This document shows, piece by piece, positions 19,793 through 28,881 of a stretch of DNA of 64,000 nucleotides (position 1 is the first letter of the stretch; every line of letters starts with the position of its first letter). The notes below the pieces were generated by a model. It searched no databases. It saw only the letters and a program-made list of their open reading frames with translations, and had not been told where the DNA came from. The translations under genes were made by a program, and so were the position numbers. The DNA comes from Thalassospira sp. MCCC 1A01428 (GTDB lineage Bacteria > Pseudomonadota > Alphaproteobacteria > Rhodospirillales > Thalassospiraceae). The stretch lies in assembly GCF_002115825.1 (NCBI RefSeq), contig NZ_JFJZ01000014.1, positions 1-64,000 on the forward strand, given 5' to 3'.

Positions 19793-20179
19793 TTCAAGAT
19801 TGTCCTTCTGTAACTTTGCCCCGCATCCTAAATCCGTTTGCCGCAAAGATGAACCATTTGCTGGTTCTTCCCCTGTTATGTGCACCACATCGCGCGTCAG
19901 CGCCGAAATACCGATAAACCAGTCTCCCAACACACAGGTACAAACAAAAAAATGGCCGCACCATAAGGCGCGGCCAGTATATTTTCTCTTGGGGGAGATG
20001 TGCCACGATCTATTGACCGGACATCAGCACCTTAAAATACAGGCTCACTCCAGGCTGTGATAACCGTCACAAGCAACACAGTTTTTTACTGCGAACCAAA
20101 ATATGCGGTTTCAGGCGCACCCCTCGAAAAACAACAAACTTCAAAGCATATGCAACCTTGATCGATCTGCCGCGTGTCT
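19793..20179. other. Intergenic region without a gene
   Basis: Between the DUF423 start and the Crp/Fnr stop no convincing coding sequence is seen. It holds the terminator at 19944-19976 and one copy of a TTCAAAGCATATGCAACC motif (20140-20157) that recurs, less one base, at 43335-43351. Confidence 0.6.
19944..19976 (-). terminator. Terminator of the Crp/Fnr gene
   Basis: On the minus strand TGGCCGC pairs with GCGGCCA around a 10-nt loop and is followed by seven T and more T-rich sequence. It lies about 200 nt past the Crp/Fnr stop. Confidence 0.8.
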
Positions 20180-20863
20180 TTACGAACCGGCAGCATTTCC
20201 CAATAATGCTTCTAACCGCCGTATATCGGGGATCACCAGACTTTCACCCTTTTTAAGAACCACGCCCTGACGGGCAAGACTGCCAAACACCCGCGCCACC
20301 GTTTCACGCGACGTGCTAACCTTTCCCGCCAAATCAGAATGCACTGGCACAGGCGCAATCAAGGCCTGCCCGTCGTCATCGGCGACGGCCTGCGCCAAGC
20401 GGAAAATCTCGGCAATCACGCGTTCATTTGCTCCCAGCGTACTAACATCAACAATCCGCCGCGTAGACGCCCGCACAATCCGGGCGAGTTCACGAATAAC
20501 CCGCCAGGCGACTGTCGGGTGGTTCTTGATCACGGTTTCAAAACCCGATGGGCTTAATATGGCAACTTCGGTCACACCCACTGCCAGCACACAGGCAGAA
20601 CGTGGTTCTCCGTCAATTGCGGCCAAATGCCCCACACAGCCGCCAACGCCAATTTCCTCAAGTGTCACCTCGCGACCGGAAAGGGAATAATTAACCACCC
20701 GAACCCCGCCAGACAAAATCAGGAAGACATCACTGCTGTCACCTTCGGACTCGATAATTTCCGCCCCAGGCTGAAACACATGCCGACGAACATGTTTTTC
20801 AACATCTGCTAAAGCCGTATCATCCAGATCGGACAATATGCCAACTACACCCAGCTTAACCAT
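20180..20863 (-). CDS. Crp/Fnr-family transcriptional regulator
   Basis: This 227-aa regulator has an N-terminal cyclic-nucleotide-binding-like beta barrel (about 20-125; EIIESEGDSSDVFLILSGGV, GREVTLEEIGVGGCVGHLAA), a long dimer helix (125-150) and a C-terminal winged HTH with HSDLAGKVSTSRETVARVF at about 176-194. The N-terminal cysteine cluster of Fnr is absent, so it does not carry that Fe-S sensor. The Arg-Ser-Ala triplet in GEPRSACVLA resembles the cNMP-contact site of Crp. A 21-bp inverted repeat 38-58 nt upstream could be an autoregulatory site. Ligand and targets are unknown. Confidence 0.9.
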   Translation of the reverse strand: MVKLGVVGILSDLDDTALADVEKHVRRHVFQPGAEIIESEGDSSDVFLILSGGVRVVNYSLSGREVTLEEIGVGGCVGHLAAIDGEPRSACVLAVGVTEVAILSPSGFETVIKNHPTVAWRVIRELARIVRASTRRIVDVSTLGANERVIAEIFRLAQAVADDDGQALIAPVPVHSDLAGKVSTSRETVARVFGSLARQGVVLKKGESLVIPDIRRLEALLGNAAGS

Positions 20864-20900
20864 CGTCCCCCGGCCTTATGTGACCTGCAATTCGATTGCC

Positions 20901-20921
20901 AGTGACGTCACCCGCGTCACT
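20901..20921. promoter_or_regulatory. Inverted repeat, candidate Crp/Fnr operator
   Basis: AGTGACG and CGTCACT are perfect 7-bp arms around 7 nt; the left half is itself part of a perfect GTGACGTCAC palindrome. The GTGA/TCAC half-sites are Crp-like, but the spacing differs from the Crp consensus. Confidence 0.45.
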
Positions 20922-20947
20922 GCGAATTACCATTATGTTTATAGATT

Positions 20948-20961
20948 TTGAGAAAGATCAT
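20948..20961. promoter_or_regulatory. Fnr-box-like site
   Basis: TTGAG-AAAG-ATCAT matches the Fnr/Dnr consensus TTGAT-N4-ATCAA at 8 of 10 defined positions. It lies about 90 nt upstream of the Crp/Fnr gene and 250 nt upstream of the hydrolase gene. Confidence 0.3.
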
Positions 20962-21207
20962 ATGCAAACCACCCCCTGCCCGCAATAATATCTGTCTACG
21001 ATGCAGGGATGCAGCATGGCTGAATATATGCTAAACTGTGCAAGTAACGAACCCACTGCCGATCACTTGCCGTTAAGGCCTGTTCCCTTGGTCGCGACAG
21101 TGCAACACAGCAAAAATTTGGCATCGCCTTGGCATTTTTTAAAACTGGCATGTCTGGTTTGCGACCCCGCCTGAATTTACCTGAAACAACAGTGTAAGGA
21201 GGCCCCA

Positions 21208-22044
21208 ATGAGACCAGAACTGGAAATTTTTCGCCGCAGCCCAACCGGCCCGCGCCTGTGTTCTCATCCGATTGTGCTTGTCCACGGGGCCTTTACAGGT
21301 GCCTGGTGCTGGAATGAACATTTTCTAACCTATTTTGCCGATATGGGGTTTGAAACCATTTCGTTCTCCTTGCGCGGACACGGCGGCTCTGGCGGGCGTG
21401 ATATCCGCAGCCTGGCATCGATTGATGATTATGTCGAAGATTTGGAAACCGTCGTCGATACACTGGGCCAGCAACCCATCCTGATCGGGCATTCGATGGG
21501 CGGATATGTGGTCCAGAAATATCTCGAACATCACCCGGCACGCGCTGCCATCCTTATGGCATCCGTCCCACCGGAAGGATTATTAGCCAGCAACGCCATG
21601 ATGGCTTTCTCCCAGCCTGACCTGTTTTTACAAATGTTCTGGCTACAGGCCATCGGCCCGCACACCCTGCTGCGCGACAGGCTGGGCCGCGCCATGCTGT
21701 CAGCAGATATGGCGTCAGACGAAGGCATGATTTATTTTGGTCGCCTTGAAACCGAAAGTCACCGTGCCCTGATGGACATGGCGGGGGCCAATCCGGTGTT
21801 TTTGTCGCCAGCCACCATTCCCCCCATGCTGGTGATTGGCGCACGCAATGACGAAATCGTTCCCAGTGAAATTGTCCATCGCACAGCAGAACGTTATGGC
21901 GCTGAATGTATCCTGATTGATCATATCGCCCACGCCATGATGCTTGATACCCATTGGCAAAAAGTGGCCGACGCTGTTTTGGGCTGGATGAAAGAAAATC
22001 TGGCTGACAAAGCCGAAAACCCGGGAAAACAGAGCGCGGCCTGA
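21208..22044 (+). CDS. Alpha/beta hydrolase
   Basis: A 278-aa cytoplasmic hydrolase with a full catalytic triad: Ser96 in the nucleophile elbow GHSMGGYV, Asp215 in GARNDEIV and His242 in IAHAMML. The oxyanion-hole motif HGAFTGAWCW lies near residue 30. The family includes esterases, C-C hydrolases and haloperoxidase-like proteins; substrate cannot be fixed. An AAGGAGG site 6 nt upstream of the ATG makes the start secure and suggests strong translation. It is divergent from the Crp/Fnr gene. Confidence 0.88.
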   Translation: MRPELEIFRRSPTGPRLCSHPIVLVHGAFTGAWCWNEHFLTYFADMGFETISFSLRGHGGSGGRDIRSLASIDDYVEDLETVVDTLGQQPILIGHSMGGYVVQKYLEHHPARAAILMASVPPEGLLASNAMMAFSQPDLFLQMFWLQAIGPHTLLRDRLGRAMLSADMASDEGMIYFGRLETESHRALMDMAGANPVFLSPATIPPMLVIGARNDEIVPSEIVHRTAERYGAECILIDHIAHAMMLDTHWQKVADAVLGWMKENLADKAENPGKQSAA

Positions 22045-22095
22045 TATCCCGTTTTCAACTGTTCCCAACCGGATTCCAGAATTTGTTCAACACAC

Positions 22096-22133
22096 AAAAC
22101 GGGGCGAAAAGCACAAGGCTTTTGTCCCGTTTT
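22096..22133 (+). terminator. Terminator after the alpha/beta hydrolase
   Basis: An imperfect stem (AAAACGGG and GAAAAGC pairing with GCTTTTG and CCCGTTTT, each strand with one extra base) lies about 50 nt after the stop and ends in TTTT. Confidence 0.6.
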
Positions 22134-22253
22134 GGCTGTTTAACGGATGCATTAATACGCTTTTTGCGCGATTGTTTACTTCCCAAGAACAGACTTTTCT
22201 GAAACCATCACTCGCCTGTAATATTCGCCACCCCATCGTAAAGACAGGAAGCC

Positions 22254-24125
22254 ATGACAGGAAACCCAGCCCCGGCAGCTTCGTCTGCATCCATGCCAAC
22301 TGTTCATAAATCCCCCTACGCGGCCCATCGCTATTGCGGGCCGACGCGACAGGCACCCGTAATCGCGCCGCTGCTGGCGGCGGCCGCCCTGTTTGTAACA
22401 TTTACATCCCCCAGCCTGGCCCAGGCACAGCAGGCAACCGATGCCATCGCCCCTGAAAGCGGGGCGGCACCAAATGAAATGCGTCAGGCAGTTAAATCGC
22501 AAAACTGGATGATAAGTGCCGCCAACCCGCTGGCCGTGCAGGCCGGTGCCGATGTGCTGCGCCGGGGCGGTAACGCCATTGATGCCATGGTCGCAGTGCA
22601 AGCAATGCTGGGGCTGGTTGAACCCCAGTCATCGGGCCTGGGCGGTGGATCATTCATGGTGTATTACGACGCCGCGAAACAAAAACTCACCACCATGGAT
22701 GCCCGCGAAACCGCGCCAATGGCCGCCGATGAAAACCTGTTTATGGGCAGCAATGGCGAACCGATGAAATTTTATGACGCCGTCGTTGGCGGACGGTCTG
22801 TTGGCACACCAGGCACGCCTATGCTTATGGAAAAGGCCCATCAAAAATGGGGGCAAATGGCATGGTCGAACCTGTTTGAAATGGCGATTGACCGGGCTGA
22901 CAAGGGTTTTCTGATCAGCCCGCGACTGGCTGAACTGATCGTGGAAGACGGCGGAAAGCTTAAAAAAGACCCCGAAGCTGCGGCTTATTTCCTTGATGCC
23001 GAAGGAACGCCGCTTCCTGCCGGAAAGTTGCTTAAAAACCCCGCCTATGCCAATACCTTGCGCACGCTGGCGCAGGGTGGTGCGGATGCGTTTTATAATG
23101 GCCCAATTGCCGATGCCATTGTTAAAAAAGTGCAAGGTGCGAGCTGGAATCCCGGCTTGCTGTCGCAAAGTGACCTATCGGCTTATGATGTCAAGGAACG
23201 CGATCCCGTTTGCGCGTTATATCGAGGCTATGATGTTTGCGGCATGGGCCCGCCATCGTCCGGTGCGCTGACGGTTGGGCAAATACTCGGTATGATCGAA
23301 CCTTATGACATTGCCAAATTTGGCCCCGATTCCGCCAAAAGCTGGCGGCTTATTGGTGATGCCTCGCGCCTTGCCTTTGCTGATCGTGGTCGTTATATGG
23401 CCGATAGCGATTTTGTACCTATGAACCTTAAGGGCCTTGTTGATCCGGGTTATCTGGCCCAGCGTTCCCGCCTGCTTTCTGGCGGCCTGGCCCTTCCTGC
23501 CGATAAAATTCAGCCGGGCAACCCGCCACAAATTCACGCTGCCAACTGGGGCGACGACAACGCCATTGAATTTCCCTGCACAAGTCATTTTTCAATTGTC
23601 GATTCCTGGGGCAATGTGGTGTCGATGACCACAACCATCGAAAATGGCTTTGGCTCCCGCCTGATGACAAACGGGTTCTTGCTCAATAACGAAATGACCG
23701 ATTTTTCGTTTAAACCAACCGATGCCAAGGGCATGCCGGTTGCCAACCGGGTGGAACCGGGCAAACGCCCGCGTTCGTCAATGGCCCCTACCATTGTCAT
23801 GCAGGGCAACCAGCCGGTTATTGCCACCGGATCACCGGGCGGCAGCCGCATTATCGGCTATGTGGCGCAATCGATTATCGCCATGATCGACTGGGACATG
23901 GACCCGCAACAGGCTGCCGCGATGCCCCATTTGGTCAACCGGTTTGGCACATTTGATGTCGAGGCTGGCACATGGGCCGAAGCACTGGCACCCAAATTAA
24001 AAGCCGCCGGGTTCGACACCAAAATAACCGACCTTAATTCCGGCCTGCATATTATCAAAATCGGCCCGGATGGCCTTACGGGCGGAGCAGACCCACGCCG
24101 CGAAGGCATTGTGCTTGGCCAATAA
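22254..24125 (+). CDS. ggt: Gamma-glutamyltransferase
   Basis: GGT cleaves and transfers the gamma-glutamyl group of glutathione in the periplasm. The 623-aa proenzyme has a hydrophobic export segment ending about residue 58 (SPSLAQAQ), preceded by an unusually long polar N-region of some 35 residues. The large-subunit pattern SSGLGGGSFMVYYD is present. The predicted self-cleavage site and nucleophile is Thr443 in CTSHFSIVDSWGN, fitting the family T-[STA]-H-x-[ST] signature, and GSPGGSRIIGYV follows in the small subunit. It stands alone with a strong terminator downstream. Confidence 0.95.
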   Translation: MTGNPAPAASSASMPTVHKSPYAAHRYCGPTRQAPVIAPLLAAAALFVTFTSPSLAQAQQATDAIAPESGAAPNEMRQAVKSQNWMISAANPLAVQAGADVLRRGGNAIDAMVAVQAMLGLVEPQSSGLGGGSFMVYYDAAKQKLTTMDARETAPMAADENLFMGSNGEPMKFYDAVVGGRSVGTPGTPMLMEKAHQKWGQMAWSNLFEMAIDRADKGFLISPRLAELIVEDGGKLKKDPEAAAYFLDAEGTPLPAGKLLKNPAYANTLRTLAQGGADAFYNGPIADAIVKKVQGASWNPGLLSQSDLSAYDVKERDPVCALYRGYDVCGMGPPSSGALTVGQILGMIEPYDIAKFGPDSAKSWRLIGDASRLAFADRGRYMADSDFVPMNLKGLVDPGYLAQRSRLLSGGLALPADKIQPGNPPQIHAANWGDDNAIEFPCTSHFSIVDSWGNVVSMTTTIENGFGSRLMTNGFLLNNEMTDFSFKPTDAKGMPVANRVEPGKRPRSSMAPTIVMQGNQPVIATGSPGGSRIIGYVAQSIIAMIDWDMDPQQAAAMPHLVNRFGTFDVEAGTWAEALAPKLKAAGFDTKITDLNSGLHIIKIGPDGLTGGADPRREGIVLGQ

Positions 24126-24148
24126 AAGCTAACATGCACAACACGAAT

Positions 24149-24177
24149 GAAAAACGGGCCCTTGTGGCCCGTTTTTC
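24149..24177. terminator. Bidirectional terminator between ggt and the HAD gene
   Basis: Perfect 12-bp arms (GAAAAACGGGCC and complement) around a 5-nt loop, with A and T tracts at the stem ends. It serves both convergent transcripts. Confidence 0.88.
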
Positions 24178-24206
24178 ACGACAAAATTCGTCCTAAAAAG
24201 TGCTCA

Positions 24207-24884
24207 TTACAGCCAGCTTTGCAGCAAATCATATAAATCGTGATGATCATTGGCGATATAATGCGCGCCATTTTCAAGCAACAAGTTGCCCGGTGTTTCA
24301 CCTATCAACCCGATCGTGATAGCCCCGCTGGCGACACCGGCGCGAACGCCGCTAATGCTATCGTCAATGACGACGCAATCGTGAATATCCACCCCCACAC
24401 GGCTGGCAGCCAAATGATAAACGTCGGGAGCCGGTTTGGCATTTGGCACATCCCGAGCCGAACAGATGCGCCCGGTAAAACGACGTAACAACCCAACCTT
24501 ACCCAGCGACACATCCATTTTGTTGTGCGGGCCATTACTGCCGATCGCAAAGGGAACATTTGCCACATCAAGCATATCAAGGATGTCATCTACGCGTTCA
24601 AACGGTTCCATGTCATTGCGCAAGGATTCGAACGTGCGCGCGTAACATTCATCGGTCCAGTTATCTGGCAGAGTCACGCCATACATTTCGTGCATTTTCG
24701 GGCCAATCATGGACAGTGTACCGCCCATAAAAAGCTGATGCGCCATATCCTCGGTCACCGGGCAGCCATATTCGTTCAACAGCTTGACCAGAACAACATT
24801 GCCCAAATTTTCGGTATCCACCAGCACCCCGTCGCAATCAAACAGCACGGCACCAACTTTGGGCTTCACAACAACCTGATCCAT
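24207..24884 (-). CDS. HAD-superfamily phosphatase (beta-phosphoglucomutase-like)
   Basis: A 225-aa hydrolase with HAD motif I as DCDGVLVD (nucleophile Asp16, acid Asp18), motif II GSNG, a motif III Lys in NAKPAPDVY, and motif IV VIDDSISGVRAG. The alpha-helical cap inserted after motif I places it with the phosphoglycolate phosphatase / beta-phosphoglucomutase subfamily. Substrate is unknown. Its ATG overlaps the stop of the ArsC-like gene by one base (TAATG), so the two are coupled. Confidence 0.85.
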   Translation of the reverse strand: MDQVVVKPKVGAVLFDCDGVLVDTENLGNVVLVKLLNEYGCPVTEDMAHQLFMGGTLSMIGPKMHEMYGVTLPDNWTDECYARTFESLRNDMEPFERVDDILDMLDVANVPFAIGSNGPHNKMDVSLGKVGLLRRFTGRICSARDVPNAKPAPDVYHLAASRVGVDIHDCVVIDDSISGVRAGVASGAITIGLIGETPGNLLLENGAHYIANDHHDLYDLLQSWL

Positions 24885-25237
24885 TATGCCGACACCAAAT
24901 CATTCCAGCGGGTTTCATCATAACCCACCGTGCGCACCGCGCCAAAATCCACCACCGGGCGCTTGATCACTGTCGGATTGTCCGCCAGCACCTTTGCTGC
25001 GGCCAAATCATCCTTTTCAAGTACGGCCTTATCCGCATCTGAAAGGTTGCGATAGCTCGGCCCGCGTTTGTTAACCAGCACCTTGCCACCAACCTCGCCC
25101 AGCCACATCACCACCAGCGACGGGTCCAGTCCATCGACACGGAAATCATGAAACCTCGTCTCGACGCCCTGCCCTGCAAACCATTTCAAAGATTTGCGCA
25201 CCGTGTCGCAATTTTTAATGCCATAAACCGTAATCAT
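24884..25237 (-). CDS. ArsC-family protein (YffB/Spx-like)
   Basis: A thioredoxin-fold protein of about 117 aa from the ArsC family. It begins MITVYGIKNCDTVRKSLKWF, with Cys10 in the position of the ArsC/YffB reactive cysteine, and ends with TVIKRPVVDFG, the conserved arginine-proline element. The IKNCDTVRK sequence fits YffB, a putative glutathione-dependent thiol reductase, better than a true arsenate reductase. No ars genes are nearby. The start at 25237 is preferred over the open upstream frame, which has no family match. Confidence 0.85.
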   Translation of the reverse strand: MITVYGIKNCDTVRKSLKWFAGQGVETRFHDFRVDGLDPSLVVMWLGEVGGKVLVNKRGPSYRNLSDADKAVLEKDDLAAAKVLADNPTVIKRPVVDFGAVRTVGYDETRWNDLVSA

Positions 25238-25388
25238 AAAAATAATCCTGTCTGCCAGATGCGTGCAAAGCTGCCATGTCATCCTGCCTGAATGCAGACA
25301 TTTGCACCATAATCCAAGACACTATATAAAGACCGCGCCGACACTACGGCAACCCCAAGGATTAAAACCATTTCAGGAACAGGATGGC

Positions 25389-26384
25389 ATGACTGTCAAC
25401 CGGCGTATTTCTATTGCCCCGATGATGGACTGGACAGACCGGCATGATCGCTTTTTTCTTCGGCTGATCAGCCGACATGCCCTGCTTTATACCGAAATGG
25501 TCACAACCGGTGCCCTCATTTATGGCGATGCCCACAGGCATTTGCGTTATAACACTGCCGAACATCCGGTTGCGCTTCAGCTTGGTGGCAGCAACCCCGA
25601 TGACCTGGCGCGCGCCTGTAACATTGCCAATTCCTATAACTATGATGAAATTAACCTTAATTGCGGCTGCCCGTCTGATCGGGTGCAAAACGGGGCCTTT
25701 GGCGCGTGTTTAATGGCACAGCCCGATACCGTGGCTGATTGTATTCGGGCAATGGTGGCGGCATCGGCAGCACCGGTCACGGTTAAAAACCGCATTGGTA
25801 TTGATGACCAGGAAGACTACCCGTCGTTAAAACGCTTTGTTGAAACCGTTGCCAATGCGGGCTGCAAAACCTTTATCGTGCATGCACGCAAAGCCTGGTT
25901 AAATGGGTTAAGCCCCAAGGAAAACCGCGAGGTTCCACCCCTTAAATATGACCTGGTCTATCAATTAAAGCAGGAACTGCCCGAGCTTGAGATCATCATT
26001 AATGGTGGTATCAAAACGCTGGATGAAACCGAAGCACATCTGGCCCATGTTGATGGTGTCATGATTGGCCGGGAAGCCTATCAGAACCCTTATATTCTGG
26101 CCGATATTGACCGGCGTTTTTATAATGATACGATCACCCCGCGCACCCGCCAGCAGGTGGTTGAGGCCATGTTACCTTATATTGATGCGCATCTGGATGA
26201 ACCCAATGCCATGTTGGGGCATATAACCCGGCATATTCTGGGCCTGTTTCAGGGCCTGCGCGGCGCCAAACAATGGCGCCGTTACATCAGCGAAAACGCT
26301 CATCGCAAGGATGCCGGAAGCGATGTTGTGCGGGCGGCTCTTGCGTTGGTGCGTGATGCCAGTGACGAAGCCCTGAGCGCATGA
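25389..26384 (+). CDS. dusA: tRNA-dihydrouridine synthase A
   Basis: DusA reduces uridines in the tRNA D-loop using FMN and NADPH. The 331-aa protein starts MTVNRRISIAPMMDWTDRHD. It contains the Dus signature NLNCGCPSDRVQNGAFGACLM (split here for clarity as NLNCGCPSDRV and QNGAFGA), with catalytic Cys94, and the FMN-phosphate region NGGIKT. The frame is open back to 25263, but the ATG at 25389 gives the family length. It overlaps mnmC by 4 nt, so two tRNA-modification genes are translationally coupled. Confidence 0.95.
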   Translation: MTVNRRISIAPMMDWTDRHDRFFLRLISRHALLYTEMVTTGALIYGDAHRHLRYNTAEHPVALQLGGSNPDDLARACNIANSYNYDEINLNCGCPSDRVQNGAFGACLMAQPDTVADCIRAMVAASAAPVTVKNRIGIDDQEDYPSLKRFVETVANAGCKTFIVHARKAWLNGLSPKENREVPPLKYDLVYQLKQELPELEIIINGGIKTLDETEAHLAHVDGVMIGREAYQNPYILADIDRRFYNDTITPRTRQQVVEAMLPYIDAHLDEPNAMLGHITRHILGLFQGLRGAKQWRRYISENAHRKDAGSDVVRAALALVRDASDEALSA

Positions 26385-27706
26385 CAAAACCGGTTGACCC
26401 ACAAAGCGGCAGCAAACCTGCCGACAAACCGTGGTTCGACCCTGCTACGCCGTTTATTCGCAACACATCGCATAACAACGACGTGGCCATCATCGGTGGC
26501 GGCATTGCCGGTGCGTCCTGTTGTTATGCGTTAAACCAGCTTGGCATTGGCGCCACCCTGTTTGAACAGCATGATCATCTGGCACAGGGTGCCTCGGGCA
26601 ACCCGATTGGGATGCTTGAACCATATGTGACAGCCGATAACAGTTTGGCGGGCCAGTTTTACGAAGCCGGATACCAGCATAGCAGCAACCTTGTGCGACA
26701 ACTTTTAGCCGAGGGCAGAAATGTTGAGGCGGCATTTTGCGGGGTGTTATCCCTGCCCGCCACCCCGCGTGATGCCTCCCGCCAGCAGGCGATCCTTGAC
26801 CGCTTGTCAAAATTGCCAGCGGTTGATGGCGCAACATCGGTTCAGCCCCTTGATCAAGCGGCCGCCAGCGATATTCTGGGCTTAACTGTAACCACCGGTG
26901 GATTGTTTTACAAAGATGCAGGCTGGGTTAATCCGCCGTCGCTGTGCCGAGTGTTAACCGCGCAGGCAACCATCAAACAAGGCATTCAAATTGCCCGCCT
27001 TACGCCCCTTCAAGGCAGCGGTGCGCGCCTGTATGACCGGCAAGGTTTGTCTGTTGGCGATTTTGGTGCCGTGATTATTGCCGGGGCGATGGAAACAGCA
27101 AATTTTGCCCAAACCACATGGATGCGCGATTACATGGTCGCCCTGCGTGGGCAAATATCATTTTTTTCCAATACGTTGCTTGAAGACTTGAAAGTAAATT
27201 GTGTCCTGAGCCACAAGGGGTATTTAACCCCGGAACGGGCGGGAATGCATGTTTTTGGCGCGACATTTGACCGCCACGCCAACAATATCGACATTACGGA
27301 AAACGACCACGAAGCCAACATTGCCCAACTGGCGCTGGCTGTACCCGACCTTGCCGCACGGTTAAGCCCGGGCACCCTTGGCGGGCGAGCCGGGCTGCGT
27401 ACCACCACACCGGACCATCTTCCGATGATTGGCCCGGCACCGGATTACGCAGCTTATCTGAATGCCTATCCCGACCTTGATAAAGGCCGTTATTATGCGC
27501 GATATTGCAGTGCGCCGTACCATAAAGACGTGTATGTCTGTACCGGTTTTGGTGCACGCGGCATGATCGGCGCGCCACTGGCAGCAAACATGATTGCCTG
27601 TCAGATCACCGGTCATAAACACGACGTGCCCCCTCTTGTTCAAGAAGCCCTGCACCCTGCCCGTTATATTATTAGAGCCATCAAACGCGGACTCCTCGCC
27701 CCATGA
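26381..27706 (+). CDS. mnmC: MnmC oxidoreductase domain, stand-alone
   Basis: A 441-aa FAD-dependent oxidoreductase. DVAIIGGGIAGASCCYAL (about 34-51) is the dinucleotide-binding loop. The C-terminal GFGARGMIGAPLAANMIACQI and the LHPARYIIRAIKRG tail are characteristic of the MnmC FAD domain. E. coli MnmC is a fusion in which this domain removes the carboxymethyl group from cmnm5s2U34 and an N-terminal methyltransferase (MnmD) then methylates the product. The methyltransferase half is absent here. It is coupled to dusA upstream and to the MFS gene downstream by ATGA overlaps. Confidence 0.85.
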   Translation: MTKPVDPQSGSKPADKPWFDPATPFIRNTSHNNDVAIIGGGIAGASCCYALNQLGIGATLFEQHDHLAQGASGNPIGMLEPYVTADNSLAGQFYEAGYQHSSNLVRQLLAEGRNVEAAFCGVLSLPATPRDASRQQAILDRLSKLPAVDGATSVQPLDQAAASDILGLTVTTGGLFYKDAGWVNPPSLCRVLTAQATIKQGIQIARLTPLQGSGARLYDRQGLSVGDFGAVIIAGAMETANFAQTTWMRDYMVALRGQISFFSNTLLEDLKVNCVLSHKGYLTPERAGMHVFGATFDRHANNIDITENDHEANIAQLALAVPDLAARLSPGTLGGRAGLRTTTPDHLPMIGPAPDYAAYLNAYPDLDKGRYYARYCSAPYHKDVYVCTGFGARGMIGAPLAANMIACQITGHKHDVPPLVQEALHPARYIIRAIKRGLLAP

Positions 27707-28881
27707 CACGCAATACCGATGCTACCCGCAAACAAACTGCCATCATACTCGGCCTGTTTTTTGTCGGTCTGTTTTTAATACAGGGCGTGTTTTTGCCCTA
27801 TTGGCCGGTATGGCTTAAGGGTCACGGGTTAAGCGGCGGGGAAATTGGCATTTTGTTATCGCTGCCAAACTGGATCCGGATTTTTGCCGACCCGCTGATT
27901 GCCCAACAGGCCGATCGCTCTGGCAACCGCAAAACCCCCATGATCATTCTGGCCGGGATTTACATCCTGACCATCATCGCCTTTGGCTTTGCCGATGATT
28001 TCTGGTTTTTACTCGGCCTGTCCGCCATCATCGGGTTCAGCTTTGCACCGCTGCTGCCGCTTGGCACCACGATTACCGTGCATGAATGCAAACGCCAGGA
28101 TCTTGATTATGGTCGGGTACGCTTATGGGGGTCACTGGCCTTTATCGGTGCGTCCTACGGGGCGGGCTGGGTGCTGGATGCCACCGGCAACAGCGCCATT
28201 ATCTGGATGCTGTGTGCGGCGGGTATTGTTAATTTCGTTATCATCACCCAAATGCCCAACCCGCAAACCGACCGGCCATTACGCAGTGGTTCGTCGATCA
28301 TGTTTTTGCTGAAATGCCCGACATTTCTGGTTTATCTGGGTTGTATTTGCTTTGCCCAGGCCAGCCACGGTACCTATTACGGCTTTGCCTCGGTCCATTG
28401 GGAAGATGTCGGGTTTTCGCACGATGTCATTGGCCTGTTCTGGGCCACCGGTGTGGCCGCTGAAATTGTTTTGTTTGCTGTTGCCGGTAAATATATGCGT
28501 GCCTATCATCCCGGTCTTTTATTTGCCATTGGCGCACTGGGCGGCATTGTCCGTTGGTCGGTCCTGGGCATGACCGATAATTTCTGGCTGATTTTACTGG
28601 TACAACCGCTTCACGCCCTGACATTTGGTATCACCCATCTTGCCGCCATTGGTTTTATTGCCCGTGCCGTGCCATCGCAAATCGCAACGTCGGCGCAAAG
28701 CCTGATGGCAACCTTGTCGATGGGGCTGTTTCTCGGCGGGTCGATCTGGGCATCGGGGCCGATATTTGAACATATCGGATCAAGCGCCTATTTCCTGATG
28801 GTGGTGTTTTCGGCGATATCGTTTTTGTTTGCCCTTTGGTTGTGCCGCCGCTGGACCGAAGGACAAGCCATTCCCATATAA
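27703..28881 (+). CDS. MFS transporter, HcaT/PPP-permease-like
   Basis: The 392-aa inner-membrane protein has twelve hydrophobic segments. The pattern FLPYWPVWLKGHGLSGGEIG near the N-terminus, WIRIFADPLIAQQADR after TM2 and DYGRVRLWGSLAFIG around TM5 are those of the MFS_1-like / phenylpropionate permease (HcaT) group. Substrates of this group are poorly known. It overlaps mnmC by 4 nt; no catabolic genes lie next to it, so its tie to the tRNA-modification genes may be only transcriptional. Confidence 0.85.
   Translation: MTRNTDATRKQTAIILGLFFVGLFLIQGVFLPYWPVWLKGHGLSGGEIGILLSLPNWIRIFADPLIAQQADRSGNRKTPMIILAGIYILTIIAFGFADDFWFLLGLSAIIGFSFAPLLPLGTTITVHECKRQDLDYGRVRLWGSLAFIGASYGAGWVLDATGNSAIIWMLCAAGIVNFVIITQMPNPQTDRPLRSGSSIMFLLKCPTFLVYLGCICFAQASHGTYYGFASVHWEDVGFSHDVIGLFWATGVAAEIVLFAVAGKYMRAYHPGLLFAIGALGGIVRWSVLGMTDNFWLILLVQPLHALTFGITHLAAIGFIARAVPSQIATSAQSLMATLSMGLFLGGSIWASGPIFEHIGSSAYFLMVVFSAISFLFALWLCRRWTEGQAIPI

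Larger units (their letters stand above)
20864..21207. other. Divergent regulatory region without a gene
   Basis: This 344-nt region separates the Crp/Fnr gene from the alpha/beta hydrolase gene. No supported ORF is present. It contains the AGTGACG inverted repeat at 20901-20921, an Fnr-box-like sequence at 20948-20961, and a CATATGCAA motif at 20959-20967. Confidence 0.6.

Noticed and set aside
20996-21244. 82-codon minus-strand frame between the Crp/Fnr and hydrolase genes
   Set aside because: It overlaps the hydrolase start and its Shine-Dalgarno site and has no domain.
22087-22401. 104-codon minus-strand frame overlapping the ggt start
   Set aside because: It covers a terminator-like hairpin and the ggt signal region; no family resemblance.
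24624-24633. GGATTCGAAC, resembling the T-arm of a minus-strand tRNA
   Set aside because: It lies inside the HAD phosphatase gene and no acceptor or anticodon stem can be formed around it.
24884-25237. Arsenate reductase of an arsenic-resistance operon
   Set aside because: No arsR, arsB or acr3 gene is nearby and the active-site region fits YffB better.
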